Shown: positions 37,038 to 48,100 of the stretch, piece after piece | How the letters are laid out: each line of letters begins with the position of its first letter | How positions within the stretch are numbered: the first letter of the stretch is position 1 | Assembly: GCF_005049045.1 (NCBI RefSeq) | Contig: NZ_SUPK01000008.1 | Location: 1-64,000, forward strand | Length of the DNA: 64,000 nucleotides | Direction of reading: 5' to 3' | From: Cohnella pontilimi | GTDB taxonomy: Bacteria > Bacillota > Bacilli > Paenibacillales > Paenibacillaceae | The notes under the pieces: generated by a model | The model's input: the letters and a program-made list of their open reading frames with translations, nothing else | Told to the model about the DNA's origin: nothing | Database searches by the model: none | Position numbers and translations under genes: made by a program

Positions 37038-37868
37038 TTACATTTTCAGGCCGTGCATCTGTTTGAACTGTTCGGGGCTGATGCCCTCGAGCTTTTTGAA
37101 CAGGGCGCTGAAATAACTCGGGTTGCCCATGCCAACCTTGGCCGCAATGTCCCGTATCGGAGTGACGCTTTCACGAAACATCAGCTCTTTGCTGCGCTTG
37201 ATCCGCTCCCGATTGACATATTCCATCGGCCGCATATGCAGCGTCTTTCGAAAGAGCGTGCATAAGTGCTGGGGGCTCATCCCGACGGCCTCCGCCAGCT
37301 CCGCGATGCCGATCGGACGATGAAGCTCCTGCTCCACCAAGCTCAGCGCCGGTTGAAGCCGGTGCCGAAACCGGCCGGCGGCCGGCGCTCCCTCCTGAAT
37401 CACCTTGTGCAAATCCAGCAGAAAGCTGTACAGCATTTTCGAATATTCGAAGCCGGAGTATGGCTGTCCGGATTGAGCCGCCATAAGCAATTGATGCATA
37501 TCGCTTACCGGAAGGTCCGGCTGCGCGACAGGGTAGACGCCGGAGCGAACAATGCCGGCCTGTCCCAGCAGCGAGGCGGACAAGCCGCCGTCGAACGAAA
37601 TCCAGTAGAGCCGCCAAGGCTCCTTGACCGGCAAGTAATGATGGGGGACGCCCGGAAACAAGCAGAAGCCCTGCCCCGGTCTGACTTGAAAGCGCCGGTT
37701 GCCGACTTCCAGCTCCCCTTCCCCGGATAACACCTGCAGCCACTGATAAGAGGGAAAACCGTCAGGCCGCCGAACGGCTTCCTGGTGATCCCAGTGCCCG
37801 ATGCTGGTCAGGTAGAGGGGCAGCAGGGCGTCTTGACTCGTAACGACAGGAAATACAGCGGCATCCAT
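37038..37868 (-). CDS. AraC-family regulator with cupin sensor
   Basis: A 276-residue regulator. The N-terminal cupin (EGELEVGNRRFQVRPGQGFCLFPGVPHHY) is the usual sugar-sensing part; the C-terminal 100 residues hold the two AraC helix-turn-helix motifs (IAELAEAVGMSPQHLCTLFR; IRDIAAKVGMGNPSYFSALF with GISPEQF). It is transcribed away from the GH2 beta-galactosidase gene and probably activates it in response to a galactoside. The two starts are 112 bp apart. Confidence 0.9.
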   Translation of the reverse strand: MDAAVFPVVTSQDALLPLYLTSIGHWDHQEAVRRPDGFPSYQWLQVLSGEGELEVGNRRFQVRPGQGFCLFPGVPHHYLPVKEPWRLYWISFDGGLSASLLGQAGIVRSGVYPVAQPDLPVSDMHQLLMAAQSGQPYSGFEYSKMLYSFLLDLHKVIQEGAPAAGRFRHRLQPALSLVEQELHRPIGIAELAEAVGMSPQHLCTLFRKTLHMRPMEYVNRERIKRSKELMFRESVTPIRDIAAKVGMGNPSYFSALFKKLEGISPEQFKQMHGLKM

Positions 37869-37915
37869 TACTGTTCAGCCTTTCAGATTTTGATATCGAT
37901 CCGAAAATGATTGGA

Positions 37916-37944
37916 TTGGAATGCGCATGCCACGATAATATAAT
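37916..37944 (+). promoter_or_regulatory. Promoter of the second lacZ gene
   Basis: TTGGAA (37916-37921), 17-bp spacer, TATAAT (37939-37944). The -10 overlaps a 9-bp inverted repeat (ATAATATAA at 37935-37943, TTATATTAT at 37955-37963) that could be an operator or a leader hairpin. Confidence 0.6.
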
Positions 37945-37968
37945 TTGAATATAGTTATATTATGATAG

Positions 37969-41100
<3,132 letters not shown>

Positions 41101-41183
41101 TTCAAACGAACGCCAACTTACTTTTAATGTAAATATTATGAATAGTTGAATTATGCTGGCAATTGTGCTATATGTTAAGTTAT

Positions 41184-41222
41184 AGAAGGCATCTCGTCGA
41201 AGGGGCGAGGTGTCTTCGTTCT
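41184..41222 (+). terminator. Hairpin after the second lacZ
   Basis: AAGGCATCTCGTC / GGGCGAGGTGTCTT stem with loop GAAG and G-U pairs; only a weak T-run follows. The gap 41101-41333 holds nothing else convincing. Confidence 0.55.
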
Positions 41223-41333
41223 ATATTCGAACAACTAACAATTAATGGATAATGGGGTGATGCCAAGGTTGTATTTACGCACGGACAGCAAAACTATTCG
41301 GCTGGAAAATAACAAAACCGAGGAGCGAGATAC

Positions 41334-41408
41334 ATGGAAATTACGAATGCAGCAGACTTCGAGTATCAGGGATTGAGGTTCGGAGGTGAGATCTACGATG
41401 AACCATAG
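41334..41408 (+). CDS. Possible 24-residue leader ORF before the Gre-like gene
   Basis: ATG at 41334 with an ideal RBS (GAGGAG, 8 nt spacing) opens a 24-codon frame (MEITNAADFEYQGLRFGGEI...) that ends inside the next gene, overlapping its start by 11 nt. The overlap suggests translational coupling. It could equally be a chance frame; no family is recognised. Confidence 0.35.
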   Translation: MEITNAADFEYQGLRFGGEIYDEP

Positions 41409-41823
41409 TCTTAACGTCAGCTTCAAGGAAAGCCTGGTGAAACAGCTGGTTTACTTCGATGAAAACATCAACGAACTGTTGAATGCTTTTCCGAATTTCG
41501 GGGACAGAAAACCGTTCAAGGATGTTGTGAGCAGGTATTGTCATCAGGTGGAACACTGTCTCAACGGGCATAGCGGCGAGGGGCCGGATACCTTGGTATG
41601 GATCGGTTCAAACGTAACCGTTCGAAACGAGACAGATCAGGCGGATGAGAGCTTATCGATTGTGCTGCCTATGGATGTAGATCCGTACTCGGGACGTATT
41701 TCATTTTTGTCACCGGTCGGTCAGCGTCTCCTGCTCTCAAGAGCCGGACACAGCACGGAGATCGACAGCCCGGGAGGAAAATACCGAATTACGGTCAAGG
41801 GACATTCTTTCGGTAACCGATAA
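41398..41823 (+). CDS. GreA/GreB C-terminal-domain-like protein
   Basis: A 141-residue protein whose second half (about 65-138) matches the FKBP-like C-terminal domain of Gre factors: WIGSNVTVRNETDQADESLS, VDPYSGRISFLSPVGQRLLL and PGGKYRITVKG. The N-terminal 60 residues are helical but too short to form the long Gre coiled coil with its acidic tip. Similar short proteins include Rnk and other RNA-polymerase secondary-channel or surface binders. It probably binds RNA polymerase without the usual transcript-cleavage function; this is inference. RBS GGAGGTGAG precedes the ATG. A small membrane-protein gene follows after 21 nt. Confidence 0.75.
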   Translation: MNHSLNVSFKESLVKQLVYFDENINELLNAFPNFGDRKPFKDVVSRYCHQVEHCLNGHSGEGPDTLVWIGSNVTVRNETDQADESLSIVLPMDVDPYSGRISFLSPVGQRLLLSRAGHSTEIDSPGGKYRITVKGHSFGNR

Positions 41824-41844
41824 GCAGAAAATGGAGGAGCGGAG

Positions 41845-41967
41845 TTGGATAACAATAACAAGGAACCGGATCTATTTTTAGCGTTTGCCAAGTTCGTATC
41901 TTACTCCTCAATTGTCGTCATTATCGCGGGGATTATCGCGTACTGTCTATATCAACTTTTTAAGTGA
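41845..41967 (+). CDS. Small single-pass membrane protein
   Basis: A 40-residue ORF, TTG start, with a good RBS (GGAGGAG at 41833-41839). The sequence is a polar head (MDNNNKEPDLFLAFAKF) followed by one membrane helix (SIVVIIAGIIAYCLYQLF). It is 21 nt after the Gre-like gene and probably in its operon; a terminator follows 40 nt later. Function unknown. Confidence 0.6.
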   Translation: MDNNNKEPDLFLAFAKFVSYSSIVVIIAGIIAYCLYQLFK

Positions 41968-42005
41968 ACATACATTTTAAAAGCGGGTTAGGAAAAGAAT
42001 CAAAC

Positions 42006-42040
42006 AAAAAACACTGAACCCGAGAGGTCAGTGTTTTTTG
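42006..42040. terminator. Bidirectional terminator between convergent genes
   Basis: AAAAAACACTGA / TCAGTGTTTTTT arms with the inner ACCCGAGAGG. It serves the small membrane protein and the convergent flavin enzyme gene, and is a diverged member of the ACTGACC terminator group. Confidence 0.87.
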
Positions 42041-42052
42041 TTACGGACATGT

Positions 42053-43108
42053 TTAAAGCTGTTCCCGAGCGAGCTCCTTATGAACGATAGGCGCAACCTT
42101 GGTGCCGAGCAGTTCGATCGTGCGCAGCAGATCGCTATGCGGCAACGAGCTGACATCGACGTGCAGGAGGAACCGTGTCAGCCCGAGGTTTTTGCGCAGC
42201 AGCACGATCTTCTCTGCTACGTATTCGGGGTCTCCTACATAGAGAGCGCCGCGAAGGCTGCGGGCCGCATCGAACGAGTCACGCGTGTAAGGAGGCCAAC
42301 CGCGTTCTCGTCCGAGCTGGTTCATTTGCTCGGCCGTAGCCGGGAAGAACCGTTCCGCCGCCTCTTCGGTCGTATCCGCAATAAAGCCGTGCGAATGCGT
42401 CGCGATCTGCAGCTTGCTGGGATCGTGCCCCGCACTCGCAGCCGCATCCTTATACAGCTTCACCAACGGGGCGAACCGCTCCGGCATCCCGCCGATAATG
42501 GCGAAGACGACAGGCAGTCCCAGCAAGCCGGCCCGAATCGCCGAGTCCGGATTGCCGCCCGTACCGATCCAAACCGGCAGCGGATTCTGCTCCGCTCGCG
42601 GGTAGACGCCCATGTTTTGGATGGCCGGACGATGGCCGCCGCGCCAAGTCACCTTCTCTGAAGCCCGAATCTTCAGCAATAACTCCAGCTTCTCTTCGAA
42701 AAGCTTGTCATAATCGTTCAGGTCATAGCCGAACAACGGGAACGATTCGATGAAAGAGCCGCGTCCTGCCATGATTTCGGCTCGACCGTTCGACAGGCCG
42801 TCCAACGTGGCGAAGTCCTGATACACACGCACAGGATCGTCCGAGGACAGTACTGTTACGGCGCTGGACAGTCGAATCCGCTTCGTTGTGGACGCCGCGG
42901 CGGCCAAAATGACGGCGGGCGACGAGCTGGCATAATCGATGCGATGATGCTCGCCGATCGCGTACACATCTAGGCCCGCCTGTTCGGCAAGTTGGATCTC
43001 CTCCACCGCTTGGCGCAGCCTCTGGGTGTGTGTGACGCCCCCTTCACGAGGCCTCGCCTCGAGGAAGGTGCTGATTCCTATTTCCATCGATTTCGATTGA
43101 TCGGTCAT
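42053..43108 (-). CDS. LLM-class flavin-dependent oxidoreductase
   Basis: A 351-residue TIM-barrel monooxygenase of the luciferase-like family, using reduced FMN or F420. Markers: [20 protein letters not shown], the [24 protein letters not shown] segment, [38 protein letters not shown] and PVWIGTGG. This subgroup is widespread and its substrates are unknown. Start: ATG at 43108 after AGGGGAGAG on the minus strand; the frame from 43138 lacks an RBS. It is not the luciferase of the luxEC genes 27 kb away (see rejected items). Confidence 0.88.
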   Translation of the reverse strand: MTDQSKSMEIGISTFLEARPREGGVTHTQRLRQAVEEIQLAEQAGLDVYAIGEHHRIDYASSSPAVILAAAASTTKRIRLSSAVTVLSSDDPVRVYQDFATLDGLSNGRAEIMAGRGSFIESFPLFGYDLNDYDKLFEEKLELLLKIRASEKVTWRGGHRPAIQNMGVYPRAEQNPLPVWIGTGGNPDSAIRAGLLGLPVVFAIIGGMPERFAPLVKLYKDAAASAGHDPSKLQIATHSHGFIADTTEEAAERFFPATAEQMNQLGRERGWPPYTRDSFDAARSLRGALYVGDPEYVAEKIVLLRKNLGLTRFLLHVDVSSLPHSDLLRTIELLGTKVAPIVHKELAREQL

Positions 43109-43254
43109 TAGAATTCTCTCCCCTCTTGATAGGGACATTATACTATTTTATTTAGTGGTACTCAACAAAAGTAAGTGAAACATATTCCTTACATCAATGA
43201 TTGGGATTTACTGTTATAATAGGAGTCGGATTTCCTATTTGGGAGGGAAAAAGA

Positions 43255-44952
43255 GTGTCCGAAATTACATCCGTAAAGTTTTATTCCGACACCATGAATC
43301 TGAAGGACTTGGAAACGCTGGAATCAAGATTGCAGCAGATGCTTCGGCAGGAAATCAATTCCGCCGCCGATTTGGAGAATTGGCTCGACGAGGAAAGAAA
43401 GCTCCGGGAAGAAATCGGAGAAGCGATGTACGGCCACCAGATCGACTTCTACCGCGATACCGCCAATACGGTCAAACGGGACATTTTTACCCATGACCAA
43501 ACCGCTGTGCAGCCCATGCTGATGAAATATGGAGTTGAATTCGACAAAAAGCTGTTGAACAGTCCTTATCACGAACAGTTGGACGACAAGAAATACGGCT
43601 TGATGCTTAAGGTTCGGCGAACGAAGGTGGAACTATTCCGCGAAGAGAACATTTCGCTTACCGTACGGGAGCAGGAGCTGGTCACCCAGTACAATGAGAT
43701 CATGGGCGGTCTGAGCATTGAATGGAATGGCGAATCGAAGCCTTACTCATTCGTGCAAGGGCAATTGGACAGTCCGGACAGAACGGTACGTGAGCGTGCT
43801 TGGCGTGCATTGGCCGATGCCCGCAGCCGCGTGAAACCGCAAATGGATGCGATGATGGACGAACTGGTGAAGCTTCGGCACCAGATGGCCGTCAACGCCG
43901 GGTTCGAGAATTTCCGCGACTACATGTTCACGATGAAGAATCGCGAGTACAGCATCCAGGACTGCTATGACTTCCATGACTCTGTGGAGAAGCACGTCGT
44001 TCCCGCATGGGACCGTCTGGCCGGCGTCATTCAAGCCAAGCTGGGCGTGGATATGTACCGCCCATGGGATACCAGCTCATGCTCGATGCAAGGTGCGCCG
44101 TTCCAAACCTTCACCGAGTTGATGGACGGCGTAGATCGGATGCTGGGCATGACCGATACTTATTTCCAGGAAAGATTCCGCCACATGCGCGACAATGGGC
44201 TGCTCGATCTTGAGGTTCGCCCGGGCAAGGCGCCGGGCGGATTCTGCGAAGGATTGCCAACGAGCCAAAATGCCTTTATATTTTGCAATTTCAGTCCGTC
44301 GTTCTTCGCACTCATTGCCCTCATTCACGAGATGGGTCATGCGGTGAACGCCTATCTTCAGTTCGAAGCCGGGAACGGCATGGAAGAACACAACCTCCGT
44401 GCGGAAGCGGCTGAACTTTACTCCCATGCCATGGAGCTGCTCCTGCTCGACAAGCTGCATATATTCTACACCGATGAGCAGCAATTTAAGATTGCACAGC
44501 GCGAAGAGCTTCGCCGCGCGTTCAACATGCTGATCGGTCCCTTGTCCGGCGACCTGTTCCAGCATTGGCTCTATACGAATCCGGATCATACGCCGGAAGA
44601 GAGGGATGCGAAGTTCCTCGAAATCCACAAGCGCTTCCCTTATCACCCTGTAAATATCGAGGGACTTGAGGCAGAAGTCTCGACCTTGTGGACGGCTGTC
44701 ATTCATTATTTTGGTTATCCGTTCTACAATATCGAATATTCCATGTCGATGCTGGGCGCTTTGCAGCTGTTGGAAATCTATCGGGACAACCCGGCTAAAG
44801 CGACGGCGCTTTACAAGCAAGGGGCAGGTTCGGATCCCAATCAATCGATTGCCGGCATTTATCGGGATACCGGCGTTGAATTTGACTTCTCGGAGCCTTG
44901 TGTGGAGAAGACCTCCAAATTCGTGTCGAGCGTGATCGATGAGCTGAAATAA
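43255..44952 (+). CDS. M3-family oligoendopeptidase
   Basis: A 565-residue cytoplasmic zinc metallopeptidase of family M3 (PepF/oligoendopeptidase F type), which degrades short peptides. The zinc motif HEMGH lies at 358-362, and downstream Glu residues in EHNLRAEAAELYSHAMELL supply the third ligand. The C-terminal part has the usual YQYxYxx-like NIEYSMSMLGALQL segment. Start: GTG at 43255, 9 nt after GGGAGG; the longer frame from 43201 crosses the RBS. No partner gene is evident. Confidence 0.92.
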   Translation: MSEITSVKFYSDTMNLKDLETLESRLQQMLRQEINSAADLENWLDEERKLREEIGEAMYGHQIDFYRDTANTVKRDIFTHDQTAVQPMLMKYGVEFDKKLLNSPYHEQLDDKKYGLMLKVRRTKVELFREENISLTVREQELVTQYNEIMGGLSIEWNGESKPYSFVQGQLDSPDRTVRERAWRALADARSRVKPQMDAMMDELVKLRHQMAVNAGFENFRDYMFTMKNREYSIQDCYDFHDSVEKHVVPAWDRLAGVIQAKLGVDMYRPWDTSSCSMQGAPFQTFTELMDGVDRMLGMTDTYFQERFRHMRDNGLLDLEVRPGKAPGGFCEGLPTSQNAFIFCNFSPSFFALIALIHEMGHAVNAYLQFEAGNGMEEHNLRAEAAELYSHAMELLLLDKLHIFYTDEQQFKIAQREELRRAFNMLIGPLSGDLFQHWLYTNPDHTPEERDAKFLEIHKRFPYHPVNIEGLEAEVSTLWTAVIHYFGYPFYNIEYSMSMLGALQLLEIYRDNPAKATALYKQGAGSDPNQSIAGIYRDTGVEFDFSEPCVEKTSKFVSSVIDELK

Positions 44953-44967
44953 ATAGATCCATCCCTT

Positions 44968-45000
44968 AAACACTGACCTCATGCGGTCAGTGTTTTTTTG
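44968..45000 (+). terminator. Terminator, CACTGACC type with TCATGC loop
   Basis: AAACACTGACC-TCATGC-GGTCAGTGTTT and T-run; another member of the recurring group. Confidence 0.92.
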
Positions 45001-45050
45001 TATTTGCGACATCATCTAACAAAATATTTATTTTCTCTCTGATAGAATAG

Positions 45051-45060
45051 AAACGCGTTT
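45051..45060. promoter_or_regulatory. Palindrome AAACGCGTTT upstream of GH3-GH30 gene
   Basis: Perfect 10-bp CG-centred palindrome of LacI-family or cre half-site character, 110 bp before the start codon. It just follows a possible -10 (TAGAAT). Confidence 0.35.
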
Positions 45061-45094
45061 TAGGCCGTTCATCCAAAATGATAGAAAGGAGTTA

Positions 45095-45121
45095 ATGAAG
45101 CGCAGACGCAATAGTTTCTGA
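45095..45121 (+). CDS. Possible 8-codon leader peptide
   Basis: AAAGGAG, 4 nt, then an ATG opens MKRRRNSF and stops with TGA, the first two bases of which begin the cre-like site. The good RBS makes translation possible, but the frame is tiny and may be chance. Confidence 0.25.
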   Translation: MKRRRNSF

Positions 45122-45132
45122 AAACGATTTCA
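45119..45132. promoter_or_regulatory. cre-like site before the GH3-GH30 gene
   Basis: TGAAAACGATTTCA fits the CcpA consensus at all defined positions, 28 bp before the start codon. Located downstream of the likely promoter, it would act as a roadblock. Confidence 0.6.
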
Positions 45133-45160
45133 ATCTACGTTGACAAGGAGGATCCGGAGC

Positions 45161-48100
45161 ATGTTGAAACGAAAAATTTCATTCGCCATGGCCGTTGTAC
45201 TTGTCTGTTCGACGATGACGGGATTGATGCCGGCAGCAACAGCTGCGCCAATTCCGAAAACCGCAATGCTTCCCTACTACGACACCTCCCTCACGGTTGA
45301 AACCCGTGTGGCCGACCTGCTGTCCCGCATGACGCTGGATGAGAAAGTCGGGCAAATGATACAGGCGGAGAGGGCGTCCGTTACACCGGAGGATGTCTAT
45401 ACGTACAAGCTCGGTTCCGTTCTGAGCGGGGGAGGATCTTTCCCGAACGGCAAGCAGGCAGACAGCACACGGGAAAAGTGGACCGAGCTGGTCGATGCTT
45501 ATCAAGGCGCCGCTTTGTCCACGAATCTGGGCATCCCGATCCTGTACGGCGTAGACGGCGTTCACGGGAACAACAACCTCATCGGTGCCACCTTGTTCCC
45601 GCATAATATCGGGCTCGGCGCAACACGCGATCCGGAGTTGGTCCGGAAAGTGGGCGAAGCCGCCGCGAAGGAAATCAAGGCGGCCGGCACGAATTGGACG
45701 TTCGCTCCCACGATCGCGGATCCGCAGGATGTCCGTTGGGGCCGTTCCTACGAAGGCTTCGGCGATAACCAGTCTCTCGCGGCACAAATGGGCAGCGCAT
45801 ACATACAAGGGCTGCAGGGCCAGACGCCCGGAGAACTGAAGAACAGCGATAAAGTGGTGGCCACGGCGAAGCACTTTCTCGGAGAGGGCTTGACCGACAA
45901 CGGAGCTAACCAGGGCAACGTGTCCGGCATGACGGAGCAAGAGGTGCTGGACCTGGATCTGCCGATGTACAAGGCTGCGATTGACGCCGGTGCCAGAACC
46001 GTTATGGTTTCTTACAGCAGCATCCAAGGATTGAAAATGCATGCTAACAAACGGCTGCTCACAGATGCCCTTAAAGGCAACGGCCCTGGGCAGCTCGGCT
46101 TTACCGGCTTTATCATTTCGGATTACAACGGGGTCCATCAGATTTCGAAAGACTGGAACGGCAACTCCGTAAGCGGGTTGAAGAACCAAATTGCCGTCGC
46201 GGTTAACGCGGGAATGGATATGCTGATGGAACCGCAGGACTGGAAGATCAGTCTGACGTACTTGAAGCAGCTGGCCGAGGAAGGCAAAATCCCGATGTCC
46301 CGGATCGACGACGCGGTGACACGGATTTTGAGAGTCAAATTCGAATCCGGCGTGTTCGAGCACCCGTTGACCGACGAGCGGTTGGCGGCTTCCTTCGGTT
46401 CGGAATCGAACCGCGCGATTGCCCGCCAAGCGGTACGGGAATCGCTCGTGCTGCTGAAGAACGACAAAGTGAACGGACAGCCGATTCTTTCCCAACTGAA
46501 AAATATGAAGAAGATTTTTGTGGCCGGCAAAAGTGCGGACAATATCGGCATTCAATCGGGCGGCTGGTCGATCACCTGGCAGGGCGCCTCAGGGAACATT
46601 ACGCCGGGAACGACCATTCTGAAGGGGATCCGGAACGCGGCCGGCGATTCGAAGACCGTCACCTATAACAAGCACGGACGCGGAGCCGCTGGCCATGACG
46701 CCGCCATCGTCGTCATCGGCGAGACGCCGTATGCGGAAGGGAACGGCGATAATCTGGGCGGATTGAAGCTGGACGAGGAAGATCTGGCAACACTGCAGAA
46801 CGTCCGGGATGCCGGCATTCCGGCGGTTGTCGTGCTCGTCTCCGGTCGGCCGATGATCCTTAACGATCAGCTCGGCGATATGGCTGGCCTCGTGGCCGCT
46901 TGGCTGCCGGGAACCGAGGGGCAAGGCGTGGCCGACGTCCTGTTCGGCAGCTATGATTTTACGGGCAAGCTGCCCGTCCGCTGGCCGATGTACACCGAAG
47001 CCTACACGATCCCGAAGGCTGGGCAACGGAACTTGGATCCGAAATATATTTTGTTCGACTACGGTTACGGGCTGACCAAGAACCAGGAAACACCCGCCCT
47101 TCCGGCAATTCCGGAGAAGCCGGGGACACCTCTCTACGTCAAAGTGGAGGCGGAAAACTTCATCGCCCAACAGGGTATTCAGACGGAAAATACGGCGGAT
47201 GCCGGCGGCGGTCAGAACGTCGGTTGGACGGACCCCGGCGATTGGATGGAGTACTTAATTAACGTCCCCGTTTCCGGTTCGTTCGATATCGATTTCCGTC
47301 ACGCCGGCGAAGGCGACAATACAGGCGTCGATATCTTTAACGCTTCCGGAGCTAAAATCGGGGAGCTGTCGGTGAATAAAACCGGAGGTTGGCAAAATTG
47401 GCAAACGACCACGGTGAAAAACGTCCCGCTGACGCAGGGAGTGCAGAAAATCAAACTGGTGTTCAAAGCGGGGGGCATCAACCTCAACTGGTTCGGTTCC
47501 GCCGGCTTCTCCCCTGCAGCATTGCCGGGCGGAGGAGGCGGAGCGATTGCTGAACAGCCGGTCTTGGCGGCCGGCGCCGTTGAAAGCTGGGTGACCACGG
47601 AACGCGATTCGAAGAGCAAGAAGTGGTACTACGGACCCCGCTGGCAAGAAGGCGACAAGAAGCTGGAACAACAGGCCAATCTGGATATTACGGCCGTAGG
47701 CAACGATCCCGGCGCCACGATGATCAAAATCAATCCGCGCAAGGAATATCAGTCGGTGCTGGGCTTCGGGACGTCGATGGAAGAGTCCACGGTCTATAAT
47801 CTGGTCAAGATGTCGCCGGACAAGCAGGATGAATGGCTCAGGAAAATGGCAAGCAAAACGGAAGGCATCGGCATGAGCCTGGTCCGCGTCACGATCGGAA
47901 CGGCCGATTTCACGGCACAGAAGTTCTATACGTATGACGACATGCCGCCTGGACAGACCGATCCGACGCTGGAGCATTTTTCGATTCAAAAGGATATCGA
48001 TTTCGGCATCGTCGGCGCTTTGAAGAAAATGAAGGCGATCAATCCGGACATTCAGTTTTTCGCATCGCCTTGGAGTCCTCCGGGCTGGATGAAGACGACG

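Noticed and set aside
41260-41376. 38-codon ORF upstream of the Gre-like gene
   Set aside because: Its GGGG is only 2 nt from the ATG, and the overlapping frame at 41334 has a far better RBS.
42053-43108. Luciferase-like monooxygenase as the partner of luxE/luxC
   Set aside because: It belongs to a broad flavin oxidoreductase class found in most genomes, is a single gene 27 kb away, and lacks the paired alpha/beta arrangement of luxAB.
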